Shown one piece after another: positions 8,966 to 17,231 of a stretch of DNA of 64,000 nt. The notes under the pieces were generated by a model. That model had not been told where the DNA came from. It did not search any database and saw only the letters and a list, made by a program, of their open reading frames with translations. The DNA is taken from positions 22,954-86,953 of the forward strand of contig NZ_QKWN01000015.1 in assembly GCF_007279655.1 (NCBI RefSeq), given 5' to 3'. This DNA comes from Robertkochia solimangrovi (lineage in GTDB: Bacteria; Bacteroidota; Bacteroidia; Flavobacteriales; Flavobacteriaceae). Made by a program: the position numbers and the translations under genes. Numbering within the stretch: the stretch's first letter is position 1; each line of letters opens with the position of its first letter.

Positions 8966-10759
8966 TTACCACCCGGGATTCTGGATCAACATCGGATTAC
9001 TATTGATCTCGTCCTGAGGAATCGGCCATAAATAATGTCTGGGATTGAATACTCTGTTCTCAAAACTTACCACATTGTAGAAATTGCTTTCTGAGGGTGC
9101 ATTGATATCCAGACCATGCATCGCACCGGAAAAAGCATTCTCTGCAAGTTTCCACCGCCTAACATCAAAGTATCGTACATTTTCAAAGGCCAGTTCAACG
9201 CGGCGTTCTTTATGAATGGCCTCCCGCATGGCCGATTGAGATGCCGGTACCGGAAGCCCGGTATCTCCGTAACCCGGGATTCCGGCACGCTCACGGATGC
9301 TGTTAAGGTATTCCAGAATTTCAGTATTTCCCGGTGCTGCTTCATTCAAAGCTTCGGCATAATCAAGATAGATCTCCGCCAGTCTGAGCATGGGAATTGC
9401 ATAACCGGTATTCCACCATACATCCGTAGTGGCATTTTTTCTAACCACGTATCCGGTATTGGAATAATCGTTACCCCCTACTGCTCTTCCGGAATTCCCT
9501 CCATACCAGGTTTCTGTCACCACATTACCATAGTTTCTGTTTAGCCATAAACTGTTATTATAGGTGATCCCCACATAGAATCTCGGTTCGCGGTTCACCC
9601 ATTGGTTATAGGTTTCTCTTTCCTGTATATCATAAGGAGCCTGAAAATCGGAGAAGCCATCAGTATTATAGCCGGATTCAGGATCGTCAATAGATCGGCC
9701 GTTTGCCATAAAATAAGCATCCACCATCTCCTGAGTGGCGCTTAGAGCCCCCCCTCCTTTTACTTCACTCGAGTATTGTGCATGAAATGGAGTGACATCA
9801 TAAAAGAAGTAGCTTTGTCCTCTGGGACGCGCAAAGATGATCTCCTCATTCCAGTCAGTAATCATAACATTTCGGGTAGACAGATACGGACTAAACGTTC
9901 CGTTACTATCATTTTCACGGTATAATGAAAAAGTTCCCGGTACGAATTCATCCAAAAAATCTTTAGCAGCATCAGCAGCAGCCTGCCATTTGGAAACATC
10001 GACCGATTGACTGATTAGCGATGTGCCATCTGCGTTGACCAATTCGGCAAGGTCACTGTTACCGTTGAATAACGGTGAGGCATTTAACATAAGTACTTTA
10101 ACTTTGAGTGCCAAAGCAAAGGGTCTGCTCATTTTACCCGCATTCTGACCATCATAAGGAAAATCCGTCAGTTCATCAGCTGCTGTATCGAGTTCGGAAA
10201 CTACATAAGCCACACATTGATCCATGGTGCTTCGGTTGAGTTCACTAAGGTCGGCATCCGGGGAGATCGGTTCGTCACCCAACAGGATTACCGGACCCCA
10301 GCTACGCATTAGATTGTAATAGAAAAATGCCCTCAAAGCACGTGCTTCGGCCTTATACTGTTTCAATTTTTCATCGGTACAGTTCTGACAATTCTCCACA
10401 TTTTGAATAAAAGTTGAGGCAGAACGAATTCCTCTGTAAAAGCTGGACCATATATTATTCACACTTCCTGAAGTAGGATTCCAGTCACCGATATTCATCG
10501 AGTTCGACCAAACACTGGACCAGGTGTAATCTGCCTCATCAGATACTCCGGTCCATGGACCTGCATTGAAATAATCGACATATCGCTGGGCATGTTCATC
10601 CGGAACTCTTGAATAGATATTTGCCAGGTACTGCTCAACGGTATTTCGTTGAGAGAATGTTTGGTCAAAGGTCAGACGATCATCAGGAACCTGATCCAGA
10701 AAATCATCCTCACAGGAAAATAATAGTACTGACAACAGCAGCACTGCTATATATTTCAT
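8966..10759 (-). CDS. SusD/RagB-family outer-membrane substrate-binding lipoprotein
   Basis: This is the SusD partner of the SusC gene immediately upstream. The ATG at 10759 is chosen because it gives a short classic lipoprotein signal (MKYIAVLLLSVLLFSC, Cys16). In-frame ATGs at 10825 and 10789 would add 22 or 12 residues, and the one at 10825 overlaps the susC stop as TAATG. The mature protein has the family's helical TPR-like N-terminal half (an ALRAFFYYNLMRSWG segment) and the C-terminal motif AIHKERRVELAFE followed by VRRWKLAEN. SusD proteins form a lid on SusC and bind oligomers for import. About 597 residues is a normal length. Confidence 0.93.
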   Translation of the reverse strand: MKYIAVLLLSVLLFSCEDDFLDQVPDDRLTFDQTFSQRNTVEQYLANIYSRVPDEHAQRYVDYFNAGPWTGVSDEADYTWSSVWSNSMNIGDWNPTSGSVNNIWSSFYRGIRSASTFIQNVENCQNCTDEKLKQYKAEARALRAFFYYNLMRSWGPVILLGDEPISPDADLSELNRSTMDQCVAYVVSELDTAADELTDFPYDGQNAGKMSRPFALALKVKVLMLNASPLFNGNSDLAELVNADGTSLISQSVDVSKWQAAADAAKDFLDEFVPGTFSLYRENDSNGTFSPYLSTRNVMITDWNEEIIFARPRGQSYFFYDVTPFHAQYSSEVKGGGALSATQEMVDAYFMANGRSIDDPESGYNTDGFSDFQAPYDIQERETYNQWVNREPRFYVGITYNNSLWLNRNYGNVVTETWYGGNSGRAVGGNDYSNTGYVVRKNATTDVWWNTGYAIPMLRLAEIYLDYAEALNEAAPGNTEILEYLNSIRERAGIPGYGDTGLPVPASQSAMREAIHKERRVELAFENVRYFDVRRWKLAENAFSGAMHGLDINAPSESNFYNVVSFENRVFNPRHYLWPIPQDEINSNPMLIQNPGW

Positions 10760-10824
10760 AGTTATTGATTTAAACTTTTCTACTTTCATAATCTCAAGTG
10801 ATTTATTAGTGAGACGGTTCATCA

Positions 10825-13800
10825 TTAAAATCTGAAGCTTACACCCAGGGATCCAACAGAAATATTCGGATACTGTCCCCCGTTACTCGTCAACAGTTCA
10901 GGATCCCACAGATCGAAATCACTGATGGTAAAGAGGTTGGTTCCTCTCAGGTAAAATCTTACATTATCCAGTCTCATCTTTTGAGTTACCGATTCCGGTA
11001 GTGTATATCCGATCTCCGCGGTTTTTAATCTCAGGAAATTGATATCGCGCAACCACCAGGTACTTTGTTGAGTATTGTTGGTCTGGCCGATCCCTGATGA
11101 TCCATAGGATAATCTTGGATACATTGCATAAGGGTCATTATTTTCAGGTGTCCATCGATCCTGAGCTACAGTATATAGATTTCCTCTACCCCCGTCACCG
11201 ATAAAAGGCTGAATACCGATACCGCTCATCATGATATCTGCAGCGCTTTGTCCCTGAAAGAAAAGACTTACATCAAACCCTTTAAGCTGAGCACTGATTC
11301 CTAATCCATACGTGAAATAAGGAACATCGCCATCTCCGATCTGTCTTTGATCATAAGCATCTATACGGCCATCTCCATTGAGGTCGGTGTATTTAATATC
11401 TCCGGGCATGATCTGTCCGAACTGCTCAGGAATTCCATCTCCGTCTGAAGGGGTGATAAAGCCATCGCCATCAGTATCATCTTCGAGGGTGTACAATCTT
11501 TCGGCAACATATCCCCATCTAGCCAGTAAACCACTGCCTTGTCTGTTCAACCATTCATAGGGTTGTTCAGGTACACCATTCTCAATAACCTTATTCTTAT
11601 TATAAGAGAAGGTTCCTCGGAATTTAAGACTGAAATCCTCATTAAAATATTTGTTGTATTCTAAAGTGCCATCGAAACCTTTGTTCTCGGTTACCCCGAG
11701 ATTTCCAAAAGGATCACTTACCAGTCCGATATACGCCGGTACATCAGAACGCTGAAGGAATGCCCCTTCCGTACGTTCCTTGAACAGATCGAAGATCAGT
11801 CTGAAACTGTTATCAAACATATTCAGTTCGAGTCCAAGATCCTGTTTTCTCGATTCTGCCCAGGTAACATCAACACCTTCATAGGTCTCTGCAATACCAC
11901 CCACACCATAAACATTCTCTCCGAAATTGTAACCATCCTGTCCGTCTTCCACACGGCTCAGGTAGGCAAAACGGCCGGCACCGGAAGCGGATCCTACCAG
12001 ACCATCTGAATATCGTATTTTCAGATAGTCAACCACATTAGACAAAGGTTCAAAAAAGGATTCATTGGATACTACCCAACCAACAGCCCAGGAAGGAAAG
12101 AAACCGTATCGGTTATCCGGACTGAAATTTTCGGAACCGTTGTATCCGGCATTGACCTCAGCGAAGTATCTATTGTCATAGGAATAGGTCACCCTTCCCG
12201 CAAACCCCTGGTTTCTGTAGGGAATCGATCCTGTAAAATCTTCTGCAAAGGCATCGATAAAATCCGATCGGTTAAATAAAAGTAATCCTGTTACGGTATG
12301 ATCTCCGAAGCTGCGATCGTAGTTTAGGCTGGTTTCCAGGTAAAAACGGCGATTTCCCCCATTATCCGGATCAAATCCTAAATAATTGGATCCTGCAAAG
12401 GTTTCGTTCAGAATGATCTCCCCATCTTCCGTATATGGATAATCCTGATTTACAAAATAGGTACTTTCCCTTTTACTTCTTGTGATGAAATGTTCGTTAT
12501 AGGCATCGAAGGCGAACATAGCGGTAAGACTCAGGCCTTCTGTAAAGAAATCCAGATCCTGAGTCAATCTCAGGTTTGAATATACCTGATTCTTATTTTC
12601 ATTTCTATACCCTCGCATGGCTACATCTGCATAAGGATTTCGCAGGTCTCCGTTCGAACTGATCCCGGGAACATATCCTCCCGGATATAGTACCGGGTAT
12701 TCCACCGGAGGAACGAGCATGGCCTGAGAAAAGATGTTATCAACCGACTCTGATGGATAATTTCCTTCCGATACATATCCTTGCACTCCAAGATGCATAT
12801 GGGTGGTTTCGGTAATATCCAGCGAAAGATTCGAGGTAAAATTGTAGCGTTTATATTTTGTATCCGATTCATAGTTTTCCAAGCCATCGGTTACAAATAA
12901 TCCGGTCTCATCATAATAAGACAGAGAAACATAGTAAGTAGCCTTCTCAGCGCCACCACTCACGTTCGCCGAAGCAGAACGATTTCTTCCAAAATCATTG
13001 AAAACAGTATCAAACCAATCAACATTCGGATAGAGTAATGGATCGTAGTTTGAGGCAGTACGATCGATGGTCTGTTGAGAATATCTAGGCACCTGTCCGC
13101 GGGTTGTTAAAGCTTCATTAGCCAACTGCATATACAATACGCCATCGGCTAGATCCGGCATACGAGTAAATTGGGTAACCCCCTCATTGTAATCGATAGA
13201 GACTTCAGGTTTTCCGACGATCCCTCTTTTGGTCTCGATCAGGATAACCCCATTTGCTCCTCGTATACCATAGATCGCAGTAGCTGATGCATCTTTTAGA
13301 ACGGTAAAAGATTTAATATCACGTGGATCGATATTATTCATGGATCGCTGTACCCCGTCTACAAGAATCAAAGGAGAATTATCTCCACTGATATTGCTGA
13401 TACCGCGAATCCAAATATCTGCACCATCATAACCGGGTAAACCGGAACGCTGAACACCTGTCAGACCGGCTACCCTACCCGCCAATGTTGTGGTTAAATT
13501 AGATACCGGTTGCTGGAGTTCGGCAGGCTCAATTGTGGATTGTGCCCCAACGACACTGATTTTCTTCTGAGTACCATACCCCACAAGAACCACTTCATCG
13601 AGTTGTTGCTGATCGGTTTCGAGCGTTACATCAATTACTGAATCAGCTCCAACCTGAACTTCAACGGTCTTCATCCCTAAATAAGAAAAGACAAGAACAG
13701 CATCGGTAGGTACAGTAATGGAATAATTCCCATCAAAATCGGTTTGAACCCCGTTGGAGGTTCCTTTTTCCATTACCGAAACAGAAGGAATCGCAAGGCC

Positions 13801-13989
13801 TGTATTATCCTTTACAATACCCGTAATGGTTTTCTGATTTTGAGCGTAGATATTTATGCTGCCGAGGCTAAGCATAAACATCAAAAACAAAAAGGGAATT
13901 CCACTTCTTCCAATTCCGGAACGCAGTGAAAAACCAATTTCAATAAAGTTTTCAGGTAACACTTTATGCAAGCGTAAATTGTTTTTCAT
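10825..13989 (-). CDS. SusC/RagA-family TonB-dependent receptor without STN domain
   Basis: The 1054-residue product has an N-terminal export signal, a carboxypeptidase-D regulatory-like domain (about 55-130, with TITGIVKDNTG and YLGMKTVEV), a SusC signature (GYGTQKK), a plug domain (about 135-260, with DPRDIKSFTVLKDASATAIY and GANGVILIETKRG) and a 22-strand barrel ending in a terminal Phe (SFRF). It imports oligomers energised by TonB. Unlike the other three SusC proteins here it lacks the N-terminal STN domain, and no ECF sigma/FecR pair accompanies it. It is first in an operon with susD, the peptidase and the discoidin lipoprotein. LacI-like palindromes lie 30-57 bp upstream of its start. 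Confidence 0.95.
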   Translation of the reverse strand: MKNNLRLHKVLPENFIEIGFSLRSGIGRSGIPFLFLMFMLSLGSINIYAQNQKTITGIVKDNTGLAIPSVSVMEKGTSNGVQTDFDGNYSITVPTDAVLVFSYLGMKTVEVQVGADSVIDVTLETDQQQLDEVVLVGYGTQKKISVVGAQSTIEPAELQQPVSNLTTTLAGRVAGLTGVQRSGLPGYDGADIWIRGISNISGDNSPLILVDGVQRSMNNIDPRDIKSFTVLKDASATAIYGIRGANGVILIETKRGIVGKPEVSIDYNEGVTQFTRMPDLADGVLYMQLANEALTTRGQVPRYSQQTIDRTASNYDPLLYPNVDWFDTVFNDFGRNRSASANVSGGAEKATYYVSLSYYDETGLFVTDGLENYESDTKYKRYNFTSNLSLDITETTHMHLGVQGYVSEGNYPSESVDNIFSQAMLVPPVEYPVLYPGGYVPGISSNGDLRNPYADVAMRGYRNENKNQVYSNLRLTQDLDFFTEGLSLTAMFAFDAYNEHFITRSKRESTYFVNQDYPYTEDGEIILNETFAGSNYLGFDPDNGGNRRFYLETSLNYDRSFGDHTVTGLLLFNRSDFIDAFAEDFTGSIPYRNQGFAGRVTYSYDNRYFAEVNAGYNGSENFSPDNRYGFFPSWAVGWVVSNESFFEPLSNVVDYLKIRYSDGLVGSASGAGRFAYLSRVEDGQDGYNFGENVYGVGGIAETYEGVDVTWAESRKQDLGLELNMFDNSFRLIFDLFKERTEGAFLQRSDVPAYIGLVSDPFGNLGVTENKGFDGTLEYNKYFNEDFSLKFRGTFSYNKNKVIENGVPEQPYEWLNRQGSGLLARWGYVAERLYTLEDDTDGDGFITPSDGDGIPEQFGQIMPGDIKYTDLNGDGRIDAYDQRQIGDGDVPYFTYGLGISAQLKGFDVSLFFQGQSAADIMMSGIGIQPFIGDGGRGNLYTVAQDRWTPENNDPYAMYPRLSYGSSGIGQTNNTQQSTWWLRDINFLRLKTAEIGYTLPESVTQKMRLDNVRFYLRGTNLFTISDFDLWDPELLTSNGGQYPNISVGSLGVSFRF

Positions 13990-14018
13990 ACATCATTTAG
14001 TTTAATTGTTTATTCTTA

Positions 14019-14045
14019 CTAAATCGGTTTAGTTAATCGATTTAG
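14019..14045. promoter_or_regulatory. Two adjacent LacI/GalR-like operator palindromes before susC
   Basis: CTAAATCGGTTTAG (14019-14032) is an inverted repeat of CTAAA around a central CG, with one mismatch. TTAATCGATTTA (14033-14044) is a second one. Their centres are 13 bp apart. A central CG with AT-rich arms is the usual shape of LacI-family operators. They sit just upstream of the susC start at 13989. No LacI gene is in the window, so the binding protein is inferred. Confidence 0.4.
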
Positions 14046-14448
14046 CAAGTAAAAATTTTTAAATGATGAAATCAAGGGTAAAGGTTAACTTTTCTTTAAA
14101 ATGCAGTTAAAATTGAAATATTATTAAAAATATGTGCTAATCATGAATTTAATTTAATGATTATTTAAAATCGATGAATAAAATTCAACAGTAAAAGGTT
14201 CGAATTTTAGATTTTTAGAGAAAATCGTGAGTCTAAATGAAGGTTTTATCTCTAAAAACGTCCTAAAACGGTCAACTAAAACGATTCACTTAACTTTTTT
14301 TATGAAATTTCGTTTATTATAGCAGAAACTTTAGAGTCGCTTTACGATCATTTCCAAATCCAAAGCAGTAACATATCCTACTGTCAAATCAGCGAAAATA
14401 ATCGTGATTAATTTTCAGATAAACGAAAGTTGAAAAAACCGTTGAAAA
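14046..14448. other. Gene-free, AT-rich upstream region of the first SusCD operon
   Basis: No credible reading frame is seen on either strand. The region holds three phased direct repeats of a CTAAAACG-type motif (starting at 14252, 14263 and 14275) and several AT-rich stretches. A weak TTG/TACTTG promoter-like pair is present on the minus strand near 14047-14080. It separates the TauE-like gene's 3' end from the susC operon, so any regulatory role concerns susC. Confidence 0.4.
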
Positions 14449-15183
14449 TCAATTCTTAAGAGAGACGTTTATGAGGGTAACTAATCCTATCAGCAGGATT
14501 AATGCAAGTGAAATCTGCTTGAAGCGTTCCTGAGGTATATACTTTAAAATGCGTTTTCCCAGATAGGTTCCTACGATCCCGATCACAAATAAAAAGGGAA
14601 GATAGGTCCATTCCAACTTCCCGATATAACCATTCCAAAAATAAACAAAGGTCCTTGTGAAATCGATCATAAAATCGATAAAGGCTGAGGTGGCGATAAA
14701 CACGCTCTTTTCCAGATTAAAAGCTGCCATGGTAAGTCCGCGGATCGCTCCTCCGGTACCGAGAAGACCCGCAGAAAAACCAGAGAGTACTCCTCCGGCA
14801 ACGGCATTTTTATTATCCGGATCTATGACCAGATTCTTTCTGATCAGGAAGATGAGACTCATGGCAATAAGAAAGACCGCCAGGATGATCTCCAGGATCC
14901 TACCTGAAAAGACTTTGGATAAAAAACCTCCAAGGATCACAAAAATTACCGAAGGCACCCCGATGTAAAGCAACAGCCTTTTATCGAGTCCTTCTCTGAA
15001 AAGAAAGATCTTACTGAGGTTACTGGATAGATGAAATAGCGCTGTAAGTCCGAGCACGGAATGAAAATCGAAATAGAAATTCCCTATAGGAACAAAGAAC
15101 ACCGAAGAACCAAAACCCCCGATCGTACCGATTACCTCTGCAACCAAAGCCAGTATCAGGAATATATAGTTGATCTTATCCAA
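14449..15183 (-). CDS. TauE/SafE-family anion permease (YfcA-like)
   Basis: The 244-residue, strongly hydrophobic product has about 7-8 predicted membrane helices. It shows the internal duplication of the TauE/SafE family: a GTIGGFGSSVFFVP segment near residue 20 and GLLGTGGAIRGLTMAAF near residue 140. Family members export or import sulfite, sulfoacetate or related organic anions. The length is normal. No sulfur-metabolism gene lies next to it, so the substrate is open. It appears to be a single-gene unit between the LytTR regulator and the susC regulatory region. Confidence 0.85.
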   Translation of the reverse strand: MDKINYIFLILALVAEVIGTIGGFGSSVFFVPIGNFYFDFHSVLGLTALFHLSSNLSKIFLFREGLDKRLLLYIGVPSVIFVILGGFLSKVFSGRILEIILAVFLIAMSLIFLIRKNLVIDPDNKNAVAGGVLSGFSAGLLGTGGAIRGLTMAAFNLEKSVFIATSAFIDFMIDFTRTFVYFWNGYIGKLEWTYLPFLFVIGIVGTYLGKRILKYIPQERFKQISLALILLIGLVTLINVSLKN

Positions 15184-15300
15184 AGTATCATCTTTTAGGG
15201 TTACTCATTGCCGGAAATATAAGAACTAAGGTACTAAACAAATGAACAGGTTAATATGATAAAAAACAGCAAAAAGCATGATGCTTCATAAACATTCCGA

Positions 15301-16026
15301 TTAAACCCCGAGGCGTTCCCAAACCTCATCTTTAAACGTTTCTCCTACAGGTATTCTTGTTCCGTCATAGAGCACGATCTTTGTCTTCTGTAATGCACGA
15401 ATACTTCGGATATTGATTATATAGGAGCGATGTACTCTGAGAAATTGATCCTCCGGAAGTTTTTCCATGATATCCTTAAAACTCGAAAGGGTTAGCACCG
15501 GTTTATCTCCTGTATCCGTAAAGATCTTTATATAGTCTTTTAACCCCTGAATGTATTGTATGCTAGCGGTTTCGATCTTTATATTCTCATATTCAGACCG
15601 TACAAATATAAAAGGATTAAAGCTTGGGGGTGTTACGGGTTTAGGACTGATCTCTTCACTTTGAAGTTCTTTCTGGTGCAAACTTCTGGCTCTGGTAACG
15701 GCTTTCAGGAATCGTTGAAATGCGATTGGCTTAATGAGATAATCGGTCGCGTTGAGTTCAAACCCTTCCAGGGCATATTGTGGATAGGCAGTGGTGAAAA
15801 TGAACTGTGGAATATGTTCAACGATATTCACGAGATCTATTCCTGTGAGATTAGGCATTTCAATATCCAGAAACACCAGATCCACCTTATTTTTTTTCAG
15901 AATTGAAATAGCCTCAATAGGATTATGGCACTTCGCGACGATCTCCATATCATCCATATGCTGAAGATAGGATTCAATAACATCTACTGCCAGTGGTTCA
16001 TCATCGATTATAACACAACGCATCAT
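15301..16026 (-). CDS. LytTR-type response regulator
   Basis: The 241-residue product has an N-terminal receiver domain (about 2-115) with the acidic DDE cluster near residues 8-10, the phospho-acceptor Asp in VFLDIEMPN and the conserved Lys in YLIKPI. The C-terminal LytTR DNA-binding domain (about 140-240) includes FLRVHRSYIINI. Such regulators bind DNA through beta strands and pair with LytS-type kinases. The gene overlaps the upstream kinase gene by 4 bp (ATGA), so the two are translationally coupled. The target is unknown. Confidence 0.93.
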   Translation of the reverse strand: MMRCVIIDDEPLAVDVIESYLQHMDDMEIVAKCHNPIEAISILKKNKVDLVFLDIEMPNLTGIDLVNIVEHIPQFIFTTAYPQYALEGFELNATDYLIKPIAFQRFLKAVTRARSLHQKELQSEEISPKPVTPPSFNPFIFVRSEYENIKIETASIQYIQGLKDYIKIFTDTGDKPVLTLSSFKDIMEKLPEDQFLRVHRSYIINIRSIRALQKTKIVLYDGTRIPVGETFKDEVWERLGV

Positions 16027-17129
16027 ACAAGAGTTAAGGTTAGATCCACTATAAATTTACCATTTTCTTCCATGACAGTCAGTTCATGTTTTTCCGGATA
16101 CAACAATTCGAGTCTCTCCCGGGTATTCACCAGTCCGATCCCCCATCGTTCCTGGTTCTTACTGCTATTCCCGATAATATTGACACATTTGAAATAAAGT
16201 ACGTCCTCTTCGATATTGATCACGATCTTGATTTCTGTATTCCCCATAAAATCGGTTCCATATTTAAAAGCATTCTCAATAAAAGAGATCAATAACAGCG
16301 GTCGTATTCGCTGTCTCAGCACATTCCCGTGAATATTGATAGTTACATTTGCATTGTTAGCGATACGTAACCGCTGTAACTTCATGTAATTTCTTATATA
16401 TTCCAGCTCATCTTTCAGGAGAACATAATCATTATCGTTCTTATCCAGCATATACCGCATCAACTCAGAAAGTGTGATGACGGCCTCCGGTGCGTCCGGA
16501 GATCGTTTTGATGTCAATGAATAGATGCTATTCAGGGAATTGAACAGAAAATGAGGATTTAACTGATGCTTTAAATAATGTAGTTCCGCTGTTTTGTTCT
16601 TATTCTCGATCTCCTGTTTCTTCAATTCGTTTCTGTTCCACTCTTCATATATTCTCACCGAGGTTCCGATTACTATGAAAACCAGGTTAAAGAATAAGGG
16701 AAACATGATATCAAAACCGATGAATTTTTTAGGACCGCCGGGTTCTTCAAATCGTGGCATCATCTCCCTCATATTCGGTGGAACCGCATCAGGTGGAATA
16801 GCATCCTGTGAAAAGTTTTCCGACATTTCCTGTCGAAATCTGTGCGGCATATCATTGAAAGGCGTCAGTTTATCCACTAAAATAGCTGCAGTTATCACCA
16901 ATAAAACGGCCAGAAAATATTTGCCTGCCTTCTTCTGTAATAAAAATTTAGGCACCAATACGGCATAATTCAGGTAAAATATACCTATAGCAAGCGTTAG
17001 TACTGTGATAAGTCTTACCGGGAAGACTCCCCTGTCGAAATAGCTCTGAAGAAGGAACATCGTGATTACTGCGATCCAAATCCAGAGATGAATGAAGATT
17101 TTCTTCCTGATGGTAAATTTTCTGATCAT
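16023..17129 (-). CDS. LytS/YehU-type sensor histidine kinase (His_kinase family)
   Basis: The 368-residue product has four predicted membrane helices in the first about 165 residues, with a Pro/Met-rich extracytoplasmic stretch between helices 3 and 4 (about 90-135). A short helical linker follows, then LKHQLNPHFLFNSLNSIY near residue 200, the H-box of this kinase family. An HATPase domain follows, with the N-box in LISFIENAFKYG and the G-box in GIGLVNTRERL. There is no separate sensor domain, so the signal is probably sensed within or near the membrane. The response regulator gene is immediately downstream and overlaps by 4 bp. Confidence 0.92.
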   Translation of the reverse strand: MIRKFTIRKKIFIHLWIWIAVITMFLLQSYFDRGVFPVRLITVLTLAIGIFYLNYAVLVPKFLLQKKAGKYFLAVLLVITAAILVDKLTPFNDMPHRFRQEMSENFSQDAIPPDAVPPNMREMMPRFEEPGGPKKFIGFDIMFPLFFNLVFIVIGTSVRIYEEWNRNELKKQEIENKNKTAELHYLKHQLNPHFLFNSLNSIYSLTSKRSPDAPEAVITLSELMRYMLDKNDNDYVLLKDELEYIRNYMKLQRLRIANNANVTINIHGNVLRQRIRPLLLISFIENAFKYGTDFMGNTEIKIVINIEEDVLYFKCVNIIGNSSKNQERWGIGLVNTRERLELLYPEKHELTVMEENGKFIVDLTLTLV

Positions 17130-17165
17130 AGCACAAAGATCATTAAAAGTTGTAGAAAAATTAAT

Positions 17166-17205
17166 TTAAAAAGCAAACCTGCCTGACGAAGCATAACAGG
17201 TTTGC
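17166..17205 (-). terminator. Terminator after the Cthe_2159-like gene
   Basis: GCAAACCTG and CAGGTTTGC (17173-17181 and 17197-17205) form a perfect 9-bp stem. On the minus strand it is followed by TTTTT. It lies just after the gene ending at 17232 and before the kinase gene. Confidence 0.75.
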
Positions 17206-17231
17206 GACTGACTATGAAAAAGTAGTTAGGT

